In this document: piece by piece, positions 1-8,791 of the stretch | Position numbering within the stretch: position 1 is the first letter of the stretch | Layout: every line of letters begins with the position of its first letter | Source: Hyphomicrobiales bacterium | GTDB lineage: Bacteria > Pseudomonadota > Alphaproteobacteria > Rhizobiales > Rhizobiaceae | Direction of reading: 5' to 3' | DNA length: 64,000 nt | Assembly: GCA_900469445.1 (NCBI GenBank) | Contig: UBXM01000001.1 | Coordinates: 124,001 to 188,000, forward strand | Notes under the pieces: model-generated | What the model saw: the letters and a program-made list of their open reading frames with translations, nothing else | Databases searched by the model: none | What the model was told of the DNA's origin: nothing | Made by a program: the position numbers and the translations under genes

Positions 1-494
1 GGAATTCCGATGTGGGAATCTCTTGAGCCCTCTGAGTGCGCGAAAACCCTTCGTTTCTAGGCAAGAGAGCGATCTCTCTGAGATTTCCACGTCAATGTGG
101 AAATCTATTTTGCTCTCCGCGCCCGAAAAGCGCCCCAGATAATGATGCACCCAGCTTTCACGATGCGGCTAACCCCTTTTAAAACCGGGTTCAAAGAGCC
201 TTTGAAGATCGGGCCGCAAATTTTGAAGGTTGAGTGCGGAAATTGAAACCAGCCGCCTTGGTCAAGCCGTTGCAGCGCTCAATGGTGTCAAAACCGACGC
301 TCAAGCCATTGTCACGATCACCTTGCCAAGCCTCGGTAATCGCTTCTCTTTTCGCCCGTTCCCACATAATACCGGAGATTCCCACATATTCCGGATCCTT
401 GTGTCAGACAACAACTATTCACCCGCCAGCCTTGACTTGCCTCTGCCGCCTCGGCACCGTCTCATGCGCATCAAACGGCGGATGGAGATAGCCG
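1..494. other. Left-edge intergenic region with dispersed inverted repeats
   Basis: I see no convincing gene here. The stretch holds several copies of a TGTGGGAATC-like motif: exact copies at 11-20 (plus) and 377-386 (minus), related copies in the hairpin at 81-106 and at about 359-368. AGAGA-GCGA-TCTCT near 65-78 is another small palindrome. A 64-codon minus-strand frame opening with GTG at 385 has no recognisable domain and starts inside the repeat, so I do not call it a gene. The region may be the remnant of a mobile or regulatory element cut by the window edge. Confidence 0.5.
81..106. repeat. Perfect 10-bp inverted repeat (hairpin)
   Basis: AGATTTCCAC (81-90) and GTGGAAATCT (97-106) are exact reverse complements around the 6-nt spacer GTCAAT. 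The arms resemble the GTGGGAATCT motif elsewhere in this edge region. It could be an operator or an RNA hairpin. There is no T-tract, so it is not a classical terminator. Confidence 0.6.
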
Positions 495-668
495 ATGGCA
501 GCATTGGATAGCGCTTCGGCGATCAGCGCGGATATCGTGGCAAAACTGAACGATGCGATTGAAAACCTGGATTCGACCCCATCGGACGAAATGCTGGTCG
601 TGCTCAATGAGGCGCTGGATGTGATCCGCGAACTGGTCCAGATGCTCGACAGGGCCGAGACGCGGTAG
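495..668 (+). CDS. Possible small acidic protein, 57 aa
   Basis: The ATG at 495 follows a GGAG at 484-487 with 7-nt spacing, and the frame runs 57 codons to TAG at 666-668. The product is acidic and rich in Ala, Leu, Asp and Glu. It could form one or two amphipathic helices and has no Cys and no membrane segment. It converges on the DUF930 gene, whose stop lies 9 bp away. I do not recognise a family. Support comes from the ribosome binding site and the tidy convergent end; against it are the short length and the absence of a known domain. Confidence 0.4.
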   Translation: MAALDSASAISADIVAKLNDAIENLDSTPSDEMLVVLNEALDVIRELVQMLDRAETR

Positions 669-677
669 CCCCGCATC

Positions 678-1934
678 TCAGAATTCCGGAAACCGCCGGG
701 CCTTCCACTGGCTGCGCGGCACGGCATCGCCGACTTCGAAGCCGAAGGACACGACCTTCGTCGCATTGTCGTCGATCTCACACCGAAAACGCACGTCATA
801 CCATTGCGCACCGGCGCGAAAGGCAGCGCTGCGGATATCAAGGACATTTCCCTGCGGCAGCGAATAGGATGGCAGGATTTCCGGCTGATAGGCCGGTGAA
901 CCATGCCGCAGCTGCTCCCTCAATTCCGTCGTGCAAAGCTGACTTGCCCGCGCACCACGCGGAACATTGCCCATGGCCGTCGTTGCCAGAGCGTCGGATG
1001 TATCCCGTTGCGAAAACAGGCGCTTTGCCTCCTCCATGGGCTTGCCGCCTCCCGTCTCGTCCGCAGTTTGTTTTGGCTCTTCCGTTGGTTTTGCAACCGG
1101 TTCAGCGGCGATATCGGCGAGGATGCCCTCGATAGTGCCGTCATCGCTGGTGGCCAGGGGATCGGCGCCGGCTGTTTCTATCGATGGTGGAGCGACATCC
1201 GACGGCAAAGCCGGGGCTGCGGGTTGCGCCTCGGCCTCAGCCTCCTGCTCTGCCTCAGCTTCGCTCTCGCCGTTTTCGGCCACGTCCTTGGAGGACTCGG
1301 AAGATGCGTCGGGCTCAGCGTCCTCAGCCTTTGCAACCTCCCCCGCCTCGGAAGCATTGCCGTCCGGGGAAACAGCGGATCCCTTGCTCTCTTCTCCAAA
1401 CTCGAACACAGGCCGTAAAACCGGCAAGGGCCGCCCATTGGCGGCCTGCTGCTGCTCGTTTTCCGCCTGATTTTCCGGTGAAGCCTCGGATGGTGGCGGA
1501 ACCTGCTGTTGCTCGCTTGCCTCTTCCTCCGGCGGCATTTCTGGCACGTCGGCCGGCGGCGGAGGCGGTTCTTGCGCTTGCGCCTTCTCTTCCGGAGCAG
1601 CAGGCGGTGGTGGTGGTGGCGGCGGTTCCGCTTTGGCCTCTGTAGCAGGCTCTTGCGCGGGCTCTGGCGGCGGTGGCGCCGGCTCCGGCTCCTCCGGCTT
1701 CTCTTCCGGCATGGTCAGGTTCAACGCTTGTTCTTGCTCCGGCGGCTTTTCCTCGGCCGCCTGCTCTTCCGGCGGCGGCACGATCTCGACGGAGACGCTT
1801 TCTTCCTGAGGTGGCTGCATCTCGGCGGCAGGCAGGCGCACGAACAGGGCCACAGCAATGATGACATGCAGGGCGACAGAGGCAGCAATGCCTCCATAAA
1901 GCTTGTGACGCGGCTTCGGTGATCCTTCCTGCAT
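678..1934 (-). CDS. DUF930 domain protein with Pro/Glu-rich TonB-like linker
   Basis: An envelope protein of about 418 aa. It has a short cytoplasmic N-terminus, one membrane helix (roughly residues 15-35), about 270 residues of Pro-, Glu- and Ala-rich low-complexity sequence including poly-Pro runs, and a C-terminal DUF930 domain of about 100 residues with two conserved Cys (motifs SQLCTTELREQL and VRFRCEID). The TM-plus-PE-rich layout resembles TonB/TolA periplasm-spanning proteins, but the C-terminus is DUF930, of unknown function. The frame can open further upstream at a TTG (1994), but that codon lies next to the rpoD terminator hairpin, so I prefer the ATG at 1934. A clear Shine-Dalgarno is lacking. 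It lies downstream of rpoD behind a terminator. Confidence 0.8.
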   Translation of the reverse strand: MQEGSPKPRHKLYGGIAASVALHVIIAVALFVRLPAAEMQPPQEESVSVEIVPPPEEQAAEEKPPEQEQALNLTMPEEKPEEPEPAPPPPEPAQEPATEAKAEPPPPPPPPAAPEEKAQAQEPPPPPADVPEMPPEEEASEQQQVPPPSEASPENQAENEQQQAANGRPLPVLRPVFEFGEESKGSAVSPDGNASEAGEVAKAEDAEPDASSESSKDVAENGESEAEAEQEAEAEAQPAAPALPSDVAPPSIETAGADPLATSDDGTIEGILADIAAEPVAKPTEEPKQTADETGGGKPMEEAKRLFSQRDTSDALATTAMGNVPRGARASQLCTTELREQLRHGSPAYQPEILPSYSLPQGNVLDIRSAAFRAGAQWYDVRFRCEIDDNATKVVSFGFEVGDAVPRSQWKARRFPEF

Positions 1935-1995
1935 GTCAACCGATGTAGGATGAAAGAACGGCGGTATGAAGTCCTCGCCCTTGCCCGCGAACAAG

Positions 1996-2024
1996 AAAAA
2001 CCCGGCGGACTTCCATCCGCCGGG
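1996..2024 (-). terminator. Rho-independent terminator of rpoD
   Basis: On the minus strand CCCGGCGGA and TCCGCCGGG form a 9-bp stem around a 6-nt loop, followed directly by TTTTT (plus-strand AAAAA, 1996-2000). It lies about 35 bp after the rpoD stop codon. Confidence 0.9.
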
Positions 2025-2059
2025 CGATATCTCGATAAATTGAAGACCGCGTCGAAGCC

Positions 2060-4120
2060 TTAGCTGTCGAGGAACGACCGCAGCTTCCTGGAACGGCTCG
2101 GATGCTTCAGCTTGCGCAGCGCCTTCGCCTCGATCTGGCGGATACGTTCGCGGGTAACCGAGAACTGCTGGCCGACTTCTTCGAGCGTATGGTCGGTGTT
2201 CATGCCGATGCCGAAGCGCATGCGCAGCACGCGCTCTTCACGCGGGGTGAGCGAAGCCAGAACTCGGGTCGTCGTCTCGCGCAGGTTCGCCTGAATGGCG
2301 GCGTCGATCGGCAGAAGCGCGTTCTTGTCCTCGATGAAGTCGCCGAGGTGGCTATCCTCTTCGTCACCCACCGGGGTTTCGAGCGAGATCGGCTCCTTGG
2401 CGATCTTCAGGACCTTGCGGACCTTTTCGAGCGGCATGGCCAGCTTTTCGGCCAGCTCTTCCGGGGTCGGCTCGCGGCCGATCTCGTGCAGCATCTGGCG
2501 CGAGGTACGAACGATCTTGTTGATCGTTTCGATCATGTGCACCGGAATACGGATCGTGCGGGCCTGGTCGGCGATCGAACGGGTGATCGCCTGCCTGATC
2601 CACCAGGTCGCATAGGTCGAGAACTTATAACCGCGGCGGTATTCGAACTTGTCGACCGCCTTCATCAGGCCGATATTGCCTTCCTGAATGAGGTCGAGGA
2701 ATTGCAGACCGCGGTTCGTGTACTTCTTGGCGATCGAGATGACGAGACGAAGATTGGCTTCGACCATCTCCTTCTTGGCGATACGCGCTTCGCGCTCGCC
2801 CTTCTGCACCATCGACACGATGCGGCGGAACTCGGCAACGGAAATGCCGGTCTCGGTTGCCAGGTTCTGGATTTCAGAACGGATATCCGAGATCGTGCGG
2901 GTTTCCGCCTTGGCGAATTCCTTCCAGCCCTTGGCTGCAAGATTGCCGATCGTTTCCATCCAGTTCGGATCGAGCTCGGCACCCTGATACTGCTCAAGGA
3001 AGCTGTCGCGCTTGACGCCGTAGGATTCAGCCAGACGCAGCAGACGGCCTTCGTTCTGCATCAGACGCTTGGAGATGTCGTAGAGCTGCTCGACAAGGCT
3101 GTCGACGCGGTTCTGGTTGAGAGACAGCGACTTCACGGCCGTGATCAGCTCGTCTTTCAGCTCCTTGGAACGCTTCTCCTGCCCCGAGGAAAGCGTGCCG
3201 GAACAGGAAAGGCGGGCTTCCACCTGCTGGTCCTGCAGCTTGCGCAGCTTCTTGTAGGTGTCGGCGATCAGGTCAAGGGTTTCCATGACCTGAGGGCGCA
3301 GTTCGGCTTCCATGGCGGCGAGAGAAAGGCTCGACTCATCGTCGTCCTCTTCCTCTTCCTCCATCGGCATTTCGCCACCGACCGACGTGATATCGTCGTC
3401 ATTGGCAGCGGACATGCGGGCCTTGCGGCTCTTTTCTTTCTCTTCGGCAGCCTTGCGGTCGGCCTCGATCTTTTCCGGGCTCTGGAACTGCGGAGCAGCC
3501 TTCGCCTCGGGACCCGAGTAGGTCGTTTCCAGATCGATGATCTCGCGCAGCAGCGTCGTGCCTTCGTTCAGCTCGTCGCGCCAGATGATCAATGCCTGGA
3601 AGGTCAGCGGGCTCTCGCAGAGGCCACCGATCATGGTTTCGCGGCCGGCCTCGATGCGCTTCGCAATCGCGATTTCGCCTTCGCGCGACAGAAGTTCGAC
3701 CGAACCCATTTCGCGCAGATACATGCGCACCGGGTCGTCCGTACGGTCGGTCGGCTCTTTCTTCTTGACGGTCGCAACGGCTGTGCCGCCGGACGTCGTC
3801 AGTTCGCCGCTTTCGCTCTCGTTGTCGTCGCCGTCGGAACTGTCGTCGTCGTCGCGGGCAGAGCCTTCTTCGGCTTCTTCGTCCTCAACGACGTTAATGC
3901 CCATGTCGGACAGCATCGCCATCGTGTCTTCGATCTGCTCCGAGGTCACTTCCTCCGAAGGCAGAACCGAATTCAGCTCGTCCATGGTCACATAGCCGCG
4001 TTTTTTCGCGGCCTTGATCATCTTCTTGACCGCGTCATCAGAAAGATCGAGAAGCGGACCGTCATGCGAGGCTTCGCGTTCGTTCTCGGCTTCTTCGTTT
4101 TCTTTGACTTTTGTTGCCAT
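2060..4120 (-). CDS. rpoD: RNA polymerase primary sigma factor RpoD (sigma-70)
   Basis: The housekeeping sigma factor, which directs RNA polymerase to -35/-10 promoters. The 686-aa protein has region 1.1 at the N-terminus, a long acidic non-conserved insert, and region 1.2 ([20 protein letters not shown]). Region 2 includes [20 protein letters not shown] (-10 recognition and melting). The C-terminal region 4.2 helix-turn-helix carries [21 protein letters not shown] chose the ATG at 4120, which begins [16 protein letters not shown] as in rhizobial homologues. An in-frame GTG four codons upstream sits too close to the AGGGAAAG ribosome binding site. It lies downstream of dnaG, the macromolecular-synthesis linkage without rpsU, and has its own long leader and terminator. 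Confidence 0.97.
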   Translation of the reverse strand: MATKVKENEEAENEREASHDGPLLDLSDDAVKKMIKAAKKRGYVTMDELNSVLPSEEVTSEQIEDTMAMLSDMGINVVEDEEAEEGSARDDDDSSDGDDNESESGELTTSGGTAVATVKKKEPTDRTDDPVRMYLREMGSVELLSREGEIAIAKRIEAGRETMIGGLCESPLTFQALIIWRDELNEGTTLLREIIDLETTYSGPEAKAAPQFQSPEKIEADRKAAEEKEKSRKARMSAANDDDITSVGGEMPMEEEEEDDDESSLSLAAMEAELRPQVMETLDLIADTYKKLRKLQDQQVEARLSCSGTLSSGQEKRSKELKDELITAVKSLSLNQNRVDSLVEQLYDISKRLMQNEGRLLRLAESYGVKRDSFLEQYQGAELDPNWMETIGNLAAKGWKEFAKAETRTISDIRSEIQNLATETGISVAEFRRIVSMVQKGEREARIAKKEMVEANLRLVISIAKKYTNRGLQFLDLIQEGNIGLMKAVDKFEYRRGYKFSTYATWWIRQAITRSIADQARTIRIPVHMIETINKIVRTSRQMLHEIGREPTPEELAEKLAMPLEKVRKVLKIAKEPISLETPVGDEEDSHLGDFIEDKNALLPIDAAIQANLRETTTRVLASLTPREERVLRMRFGIGMNTDHTLEEVGQQFSVTRERIRQIEAKALRKLKHPSRSRKLRSFLDS

Positions 4121-4610
4121 GTATTTCGTCACTTTCCCTGAACGCCACTGCGCCGCACCAGATGGGCCGCATTTGTGGCCGGCGGTTTAAGGCTTCATAC
4201 CCTAACCGCGAATCACTTGCCCACTCGTAACGGAATGACCTTTAATTCCGAATTACCACAGACGACCGTCCCGCACAGGATATACGCTATGGATTGTCGG
4301 TCGCACCGACACTGACCCGTTCCGCCTAACTTGCCTTGAAATGGTGATTCCCACAAATTAACGATCCGTCAAGCTTTTCCCCGACGTTTACACCGGAAAA
4401 TTGGAAAAAGACGCGTTACACCCGCCCGTGACAGGCATGTTCACCAGTTTCGACGAATATGTAGGCAGGCTTTCCCATAAGACAAGGGTTAACCAAAACG
4501 CAAGAGCGCAAAACCTCGGCGGAGCAAAAAAAACGAAGCACACAGCAAAACCACAGTGGTTTTTGCGCCATTTGCTTTTCAAGCACCGTATAAAATTCGC
4601 GCCCGAGCGA
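4121..4610 (-). promoter_or_regulatory. dnaG-rpoD intergenic region, probable rpoD promoter region
   Basis: 490 bp without a credible gene. On the minus strand a CTTGAC hexamer (plus 4368-4373) matches the rhizobial -35. The sequence 17 nt further is GAATCA, a poor -10, and overlaps a TGTGGGAATC motif (plus 4346-4355) also found twice at the left edge. GTCGGT-CGC-ACCGAC at 4296-4310 is a 6-bp-arm palindrome close to a GTATAT sequence. A small hairpin near 4545-4566, with a run of eight T further along the minus strand, may be a weak dnaG terminator. Confidence 0.4.
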
Positions 4611-6629
4611 TCAATGGCTGACCGCAGCCCCCTTTACCCGCCCCGACAAAACGCCGAACCCATCGATGATCGCTTCCTGCGCTTCAAGCCGAACGATTTC
4701 GTTCTGGATTTCGAGAAGCGCACGCAACAGCAACTCGCCTCGCTCGGCATCCTCATCGGTAAGATCGGCGATCTCCCGCTCCAGCTCGATTTTCTGCCAG
4801 CGCAGCTCCTTGTTGCGGGAATGCAGCGCGCGGGTCTGGCGATACGCCTGCAGGGCATCCTGCGGATCGGCTTCCTCTGTCGCAGTCCAGAGCCGGGCAT
4901 TGCGCACCTGCTGCGTCATCGCCGTCACCAGATCGGCGAAACCGTCCGCCACCAGACCGTCACGAACCGCCTCGACGGAGACCTTCGCGCCGAGCCGGCC
5001 GACGATCGAAAGCAGCGAAGACCAGAACCGCTGAAGGTCCTTGTTCTCGAAATCGACCGAAGAGATCTCGTCATACTCGGCGAGCAGCAATTGCGGATGG
5101 TTCGCGATCGTCAGCGCCAGCACGGTTTCGCGCAACGGCGGCCGCGCCTGTGAGGAAAGTTTCAGCATCTGGTTCAACCGGGCGCTTCCCGCAGTGCCGC
5201 TTTCGATCATGGCGCCTGCCACGACCGAACCGCCCTGCTGCGCCCCACCGCGTCCGCCCTTGCGCGCAGCCCCGGCATTGTTGTTGCGCTGGAAATTCTG
5301 GCGACGCTCTCCACCCGCCCCACCCGACTGGTTGAAGAACATGCCGAGGCGACTGCGGATATCCTGCTGGTAGTGGTAACGCACGCTTTCATCACCGATC
5401 ACCGACACGATCTGCTTCAGCCGGGCATCGAGTTCCGCACGACGCTCCGGCGTATCGAAGGCCGCACCGGCAGTTTCCCGCTGCCAGATCATTTCGACCA
5501 GCGGCCGCGCCTCCGACAGAACCCGGTCGAATGGCGCCCTGCCCTCGTTTTTCACCAGATCGTCCGGATCCTTGCCATCGGGAAGCAGCGCAAAACTGAC
5601 CGACTTGCCGGGCTTGATCGCCGGCAGAGCAAGATCGGCCGCACGATTGGCCGCACGGATACCCGCGCCATCGCCGTCAAAGCAGAGCACCGGCTGCGGC
5701 GTCACTTTCCACAGAAGATCTAGCTGATTGTCCGTCAGAGCCGTACCGAGCGGCGCAACCGCATTTTCGACACCCGCCTGATAAAGCGCGATCACGTCCA
5801 TATAGCCTTCGACGGCAATCAGCGTGCCGGCCTGCCGCCGGTCGCCCGCCGCCTGGGCCGCCCGTCTGGCGCGCGAAAAATTGTAGAGAACCTGGCCCTT
5901 GTGAAAAAGCTCGGTATCCGGCGAGTTCATGTATTTCGCCATCGCATCCGCAGCCATGGCGCGGCCACCAAAAGCGATCACCTTCTCGCGCGACGACAGG
6001 ATCGGAAACATGATGCGATCGCGGAAATAATCGTAGGAAACAGGAATATCCGGCCCATGGCGCACCAGACCACAGGCTTCGATCTGTTCCTTCGGTACGC
6101 CTTTGCCCGCAAGATATTCCTTCAGCGCATTGCGGCTTTCCGGCGCATAGCCCAGCCGGAATGTCTCGATCGTCCGACCCGTAAGGCCGCGGTCGCGAAG
6201 ATAGGCCCGCGCCTTGGCGCCGTTGGCGCTCTGCAATTGGTCCTGAAAATACGCCGTCGCCATTTCCATGACGTCCTGCAGCGAGGTCCGCTCCTTCTCC
6301 CGCTTCTCCATCTGCGGATCGGGCTGCGGCATGGAAACGCCGGCAAGATCGGCGATCTGCTGCACGGCCTCGGGAAAGCTCAGCCCCTCGAGATCGGTCA
6401 GGAAACGGAAATGATCGCCCGAGACGCCGCAACCGAAGCAGTGATAACGCCCCTTGCGGTCCTCGCAATGAAAGCTCGGGCTTTTTTCGCCATGGAACGG
6501 GCAGCAGGCCCAATAGTCACCACGCGACACATTCGTCTTGCGACGATCCCACGTCACGCGTCGGCCGATCACGGTGGAGATCAGCACGCGGTCGCGTATC
6601 TCGTCGAGGAACGTGTTTGAAAAGCGCAT
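4611..6629 (-). CDS. dnaG: DNA primase DnaG
   Basis: Synthesises RNA primers at the replication fork. The 672-aa protein has the N-terminal CHC2 zinc-binding domain (CCPFHGEKSPSFHC ... YHCFGCG, residues about 40-66) that reads template DNA. A TOPRIM catalytic core follows (AVEGYMDVIALYQAG and CFDGDGAGIRAANRA, about 265-330), with acidic residues for Mg2+. The C-terminal part would contact the DnaB helicase; before it is a Gly/Arg/Asn-rich linker (about 435-470). The start matches the family N-terminus MRFxxxFLDEIRDRV. It lies between yqeY and rpoD on the same strand. Confidence 0.97.
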   Translation of the reverse strand: MRFSNTFLDEIRDRVLISTVIGRRVTWDRRKTNVSRGDYWACCPFHGEKSPSFHCEDRKGRYHCFGCGVSGDHFRFLTDLEGLSFPEAVQQIADLAGVSMPQPDPQMEKREKERTSLQDVMEMATAYFQDQLQSANGAKARAYLRDRGLTGRTIETFRLGYAPESRNALKEYLAGKGVPKEQIEACGLVRHGPDIPVSYDYFRDRIMFPILSSREKVIAFGGRAMAADAMAKYMNSPDTELFHKGQVLYNFSRARRAAQAAGDRRQAGTLIAVEGYMDVIALYQAGVENAVAPLGTALTDNQLDLLWKVTPQPVLCFDGDGAGIRAANRAADLALPAIKPGKSVSFALLPDGKDPDDLVKNEGRAPFDRVLSEARPLVEMIWQRETAGAAFDTPERRAELDARLKQIVSVIGDESVRYHYQQDIRSRLGMFFNQSGGAGGERRQNFQRNNNAGAARKGGRGGAQQGGSVVAGAMIESGTAGSARLNQMLKLSSQARPPLRETVLALTIANHPQLLLAEYDEISSVDFENKDLQRFWSSLLSIVGRLGAKVSVEAVRDGLVADGFADLVTAMTQQVRNARLWTATEEADPQDALQAYRQTRALHSRNKELRWQKIELEREIADLTDEDAERGELLLRALLEIQNEIVRLEAQEAIIDGFGVLSGRVKGAAVSH

Positions 6630-6665
6630 GGGTACTCATATAGGCGGAAGTCGCGAGGCGCGCCA

Positions 6666-6687
6666 CGGGCAAGACATTTCTTGCCCG
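6666..6687. repeat. Hairpin in the dnaG upstream region
   Basis: CGGGCAAG (6666-6673) and CTTGCCCG (6680-6687) are perfect 8-bp arms around ACATTT. It lies 37 bp upstream of the dnaG start codon, so it could fold in the dnaG leader or act as a binding site. It has no T-tract on the minus strand. Confidence 0.5.
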
Positions 6688-6707
6688 GTATTCACAGCCC
6701 CCGACAC

Positions 6708-6736
6708 AAACGAAATGCGGCGCCCACAGGCGCCGC
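6708..6736 (-). terminator. Terminator of yqeY
   Basis: A perfect 8-bp stem, GCGGCGCC/GGCGCCGC (6717-6724 with 6729-6736) with a CACA loop, followed on the minus strand by ATTTCGTTT. It begins 28 bp beyond the yqeY stop. Confidence 0.75.
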
Positions 6737-6763
6737 GACAGTCAAGTCAGGCAAATCCCGGCT

Positions 6764-7216
6764 TCAGCTCAGCTTCGCCTTGATGACACCGGAAGCCTTG
6801 GCGAAATCCATCTGGCCGGCGTAACGCTCGCGCAGCGCGGCCATGACCTTGCCCATGTCCTTCATGCCTTCAGCGCCGATCTCGGCGACGACGGCAGCAA
6901 CGATCTCGCCGACCTTTTCGTCAGAAAGCTGCTCGGGCATGAACGTCTTCAAGACTGCAATTTCTTCCCGTTCCTGGGTGGCGAGCTCGGCCCGTCCGGC
7001 ATCCTCATAGATCTTGGCCGACTCTTCGCGCTGCTTCACCATCTTCTGCAGGATCTGCAGGATTTCGTCGTCAGTGGCGGCATCCTTGCCGGCACCGCGA
7101 TTGGCGATGTCGCGATCCTTGACCGCGCTCTGGATCAAGCGAACGGTGGAAAGCCGACGGCTATCCTTGGCCTTCATGGCCTCCTTCATGGATTCGGTAA
7201 GCTTTTCGCGCATCAT
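6764..7216 (-). CDS. yqeY: GatB/YqeY domain protein
   Basis: A YqeY-family protein of 150 aa, a small helical domain shared with the tail of the amidotransferase subunit GatB. Free-standing YqeY is thought to bind tRNA or assist amidation; its exact role is not settled. Visible motifs are RLSTVRLIQSAVKDRDIA, YEDAGRAELATQEREEIAVL and the C-terminal AGQMDFAKASGVIKAKL. Several Met codons precede the domain; the ATG at 7216 has GGAGA upstream at good spacing, while the ATG at 7249 does not. It is divergent from carA and precedes dnaG, a common placement in alphaproteobacteria. Confidence 0.9.
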   Translation of the reverse strand: MMREKLTESMKEAMKAKDSRRLSTVRLIQSAVKDRDIANRGAGKDAATDDEILQILQKMVKQREESAKIYEDAGRAELATQEREEIAVLKTFMPEQLSDEKVGEIVAAVVAEIGAEGMKDMGKVMAALRERYAGQMDFAKASGVIKAKLS

Positions 7217-7362
7217 CTTGGTATTCTCCGTCATGGCGGGCACAATCATCCCGCATCGCCCTTCGAAGGGCCGTTGACGGCGGTGATAGATCAGGCAGGC
7301 AGGCTGATCAATCTTTTCCCGCTTTCACCCGCCGAATGAGGCTGATTCTTTAACGGATGAGA

Positions 7363-7391
7363 TTGACCGCGCCTTAGCCTTTGTTTATTTT
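7363..7391 (+). promoter_or_regulatory. Candidate carA promoter
   Basis: TTGACC (7363-7368), a 17-nt spacer and TATTTT (7386-7391) resemble a sigma-70 promoter. Transcription would start near 7398, giving a leader of about 120 nt before carA. The -10 is only a partial match. The rest of the yqeY-carA gap shows no gene. Confidence 0.4.
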
Positions 7392-7518
7392 CCCGCACCT
7401 GCACGACATTTGGATTGAAGAGCCGCTGGCGATGACGCTTGCGCACTTTTCTGCGACAACATGAACCCCTGCAGCCTGTCTTCGCTAAAGACGGGAACGA
7501 TGGGTCAGAAGGATAGAC

Positions 7519-8736
7519 ATGACCGGCACAGCTCCCCAGACGCCCGCTTGGACACCTAAGAAGCCCACCGCCCTGCTCGTTCTTGCGGATGGCACCGTCA
7601 TCGAAGGAACCGGCATCGGCGCGACCGGCAAGGTTCCGGCGGAAGTCGTCTTCAACACGGCGCTGACCGGCTACGAGGAAATCCTCACCGACCCGTCCTA
7701 TCTCGGCCAGATCGTCACCTTCACCTTCCCGCATATCGGCAATATCGGCACCAATGACGAAGACATCGAAGACCTGACGCCTGCGGCCCGCCGCGGCGCG
7801 GTCGGCGTCATCTTCAAGGCCGACATCACCGATCCGTCCAATTATCGTGCCGCCAAGGACCTCGACGGCTGGCTGAAGAGCCGCGGCGTCATCGGCCTGT
7901 CGGGCATCGACACCCGCGCGCTGACCGCCTGGATCCGCGAACACGGCGCGCCGAATGCCGTCATCGCCCATGATCCGAACGGCGTTTTCGACATCGAGGC
8001 GCTGAAGGCTGAAGCCAAGGCGTGGAGCGGCCTCGAAGGCCTCGACCTCGCCAAGGAAGCGACGTCCGGCCAGTCTTCACAGTGGACGGAAAAGCCCTGG
8101 GTCTGGAACGAAGGTTTCAGCGAGCTGAAGCCTGAAGACGCCAAGTACCACGTCGTCTGCATCGACTACGGCGTCAAGCGCAACATCCTGCGCCTGTTCA
8201 CCGGCCTCGACTGCAAGGTGACGGTCGTACCGGCCCAGACTTCTGCCGAAGACATCCTGGCGCTGAAGCCGGATGGCATCTTCCTGTCGAACGGCCCGGG
8301 TGACCCGGCAGCGACCGGCGAATACGCCGTGCCGGTCATTCAGGACATCATCAAGACCGACATCCCGACCTTCGGCATCTGCCTTGGCCACCAGATGCTC
8401 GGCCTCGCACTCGGCGCCAAGACCGAAAAGATGCATCAGGGCCATCACGGCGCAAACCACCCTGTCAAGGATCACACGACCGGCAAGGTGGAAATCGTGT
8501 CGATGAACCATGGCTTCGCGGTCGACTCGAAGTCTCTGCCGCAAGGTGTTGAAGAGACTCACATCTCGCTCTTCGACGGCACCAATTGCGGCCTGCGCCT
8601 TGCCGGCAAGCCGGTCTTCTCCGTCCAGCATCATCCCGAAGCATCGCCGGGCCCGCAGGACAGCCATTACCTCTTCCGCCGCTTCATCAACCTGGTGCGC
8701 GAGAAGAAGGGCGAACCGGCTCTTGCCGAACGCTGA
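7519..8736 (+). CDS. carA: Carbamoyl-phosphate synthase small (glutaminase) subunit
   Basis: Hydrolyses glutamine and passes ammonia through a tunnel to CarB, making carbamoyl phosphate for arginine and pyrimidine synthesis. The 405-aa length is normal. An N-terminal CPSase small-chain domain (to about residue 190) is followed by a class I glutamine amidotransferase domain with the nucleophile motif FGICLGHQMLGLALG. The catalytic His/Glu are in VQHHPEASPGPQDS. An AAGGAT ribosome binding site lies 6-7 nt before the ATG. Its partner carB lies about 9 kb downstream on the same strand. Confidence 0.98.
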   Translation: MTGTAPQTPAWTPKKPTALLVLADGTVIEGTGIGATGKVPAEVVFNTALTGYEEILTDPSYLGQIVTFTFPHIGNIGTNDEDIEDLTPAARRGAVGVIFKADITDPSNYRAAKDLDGWLKSRGVIGLSGIDTRALTAWIREHGAPNAVIAHDPNGVFDIEALKAEAKAWSGLEGLDLAKEATSGQSSQWTEKPWVWNEGFSELKPEDAKYHVVCIDYGVKRNILRLFTGLDCKVTVVPAQTSAEDILALKPDGIFLSNGPGDPAATGEYAVPVIQDIIKTDIPTFGICLGHQMLGLALGAKTEKMHQGHHGANHPVKDHTTGKVEIVSMNHGFAVDSKSLPQGVEETHISLFDGTNCGLRLAGKPVFSVQHHPEASPGPQDSHYLFRRFINLVREKKGEPALAER

Positions 8737-8759
8737 TAGCAAGGATTTGATGGTTCCAG

Positions 8760-8791
8760 ATGGCCCGCTCTTCAGCGGGCCATTTCTTTTT
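8760..8791 (+). terminator. Terminator of carA, overlapping the 3' end of the MATE gene
   Basis: A 10-bp stem, ATGGCCCGCT/AGCGGGCCAT, with a CTTC loop, followed by TTTCTTTTT. The right arm contains the last codons of the convergent MATE gene, whose stop is at 8772-8774, so the hairpin is also transcribed from the other side. Confidence 0.9.

Noticed and set aside
191..385. 64-codon minus-strand frame at the left edge
   Set aside because: Starts with GTG inside a repeated motif, has no ribosome binding site and no recognisable domain.
1608..1624. GGTGGT-rich run as a microsatellite
   Set aside because: It encodes a poly-Pro stretch of the DUF930 protein and is explained by coding.
2102..4141. 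679-codon plus-strand frame opposite rpoD
   Set aside because: Antisense shadow of rpoD; composition is Leu/Arg/Asp-rich with no domain.
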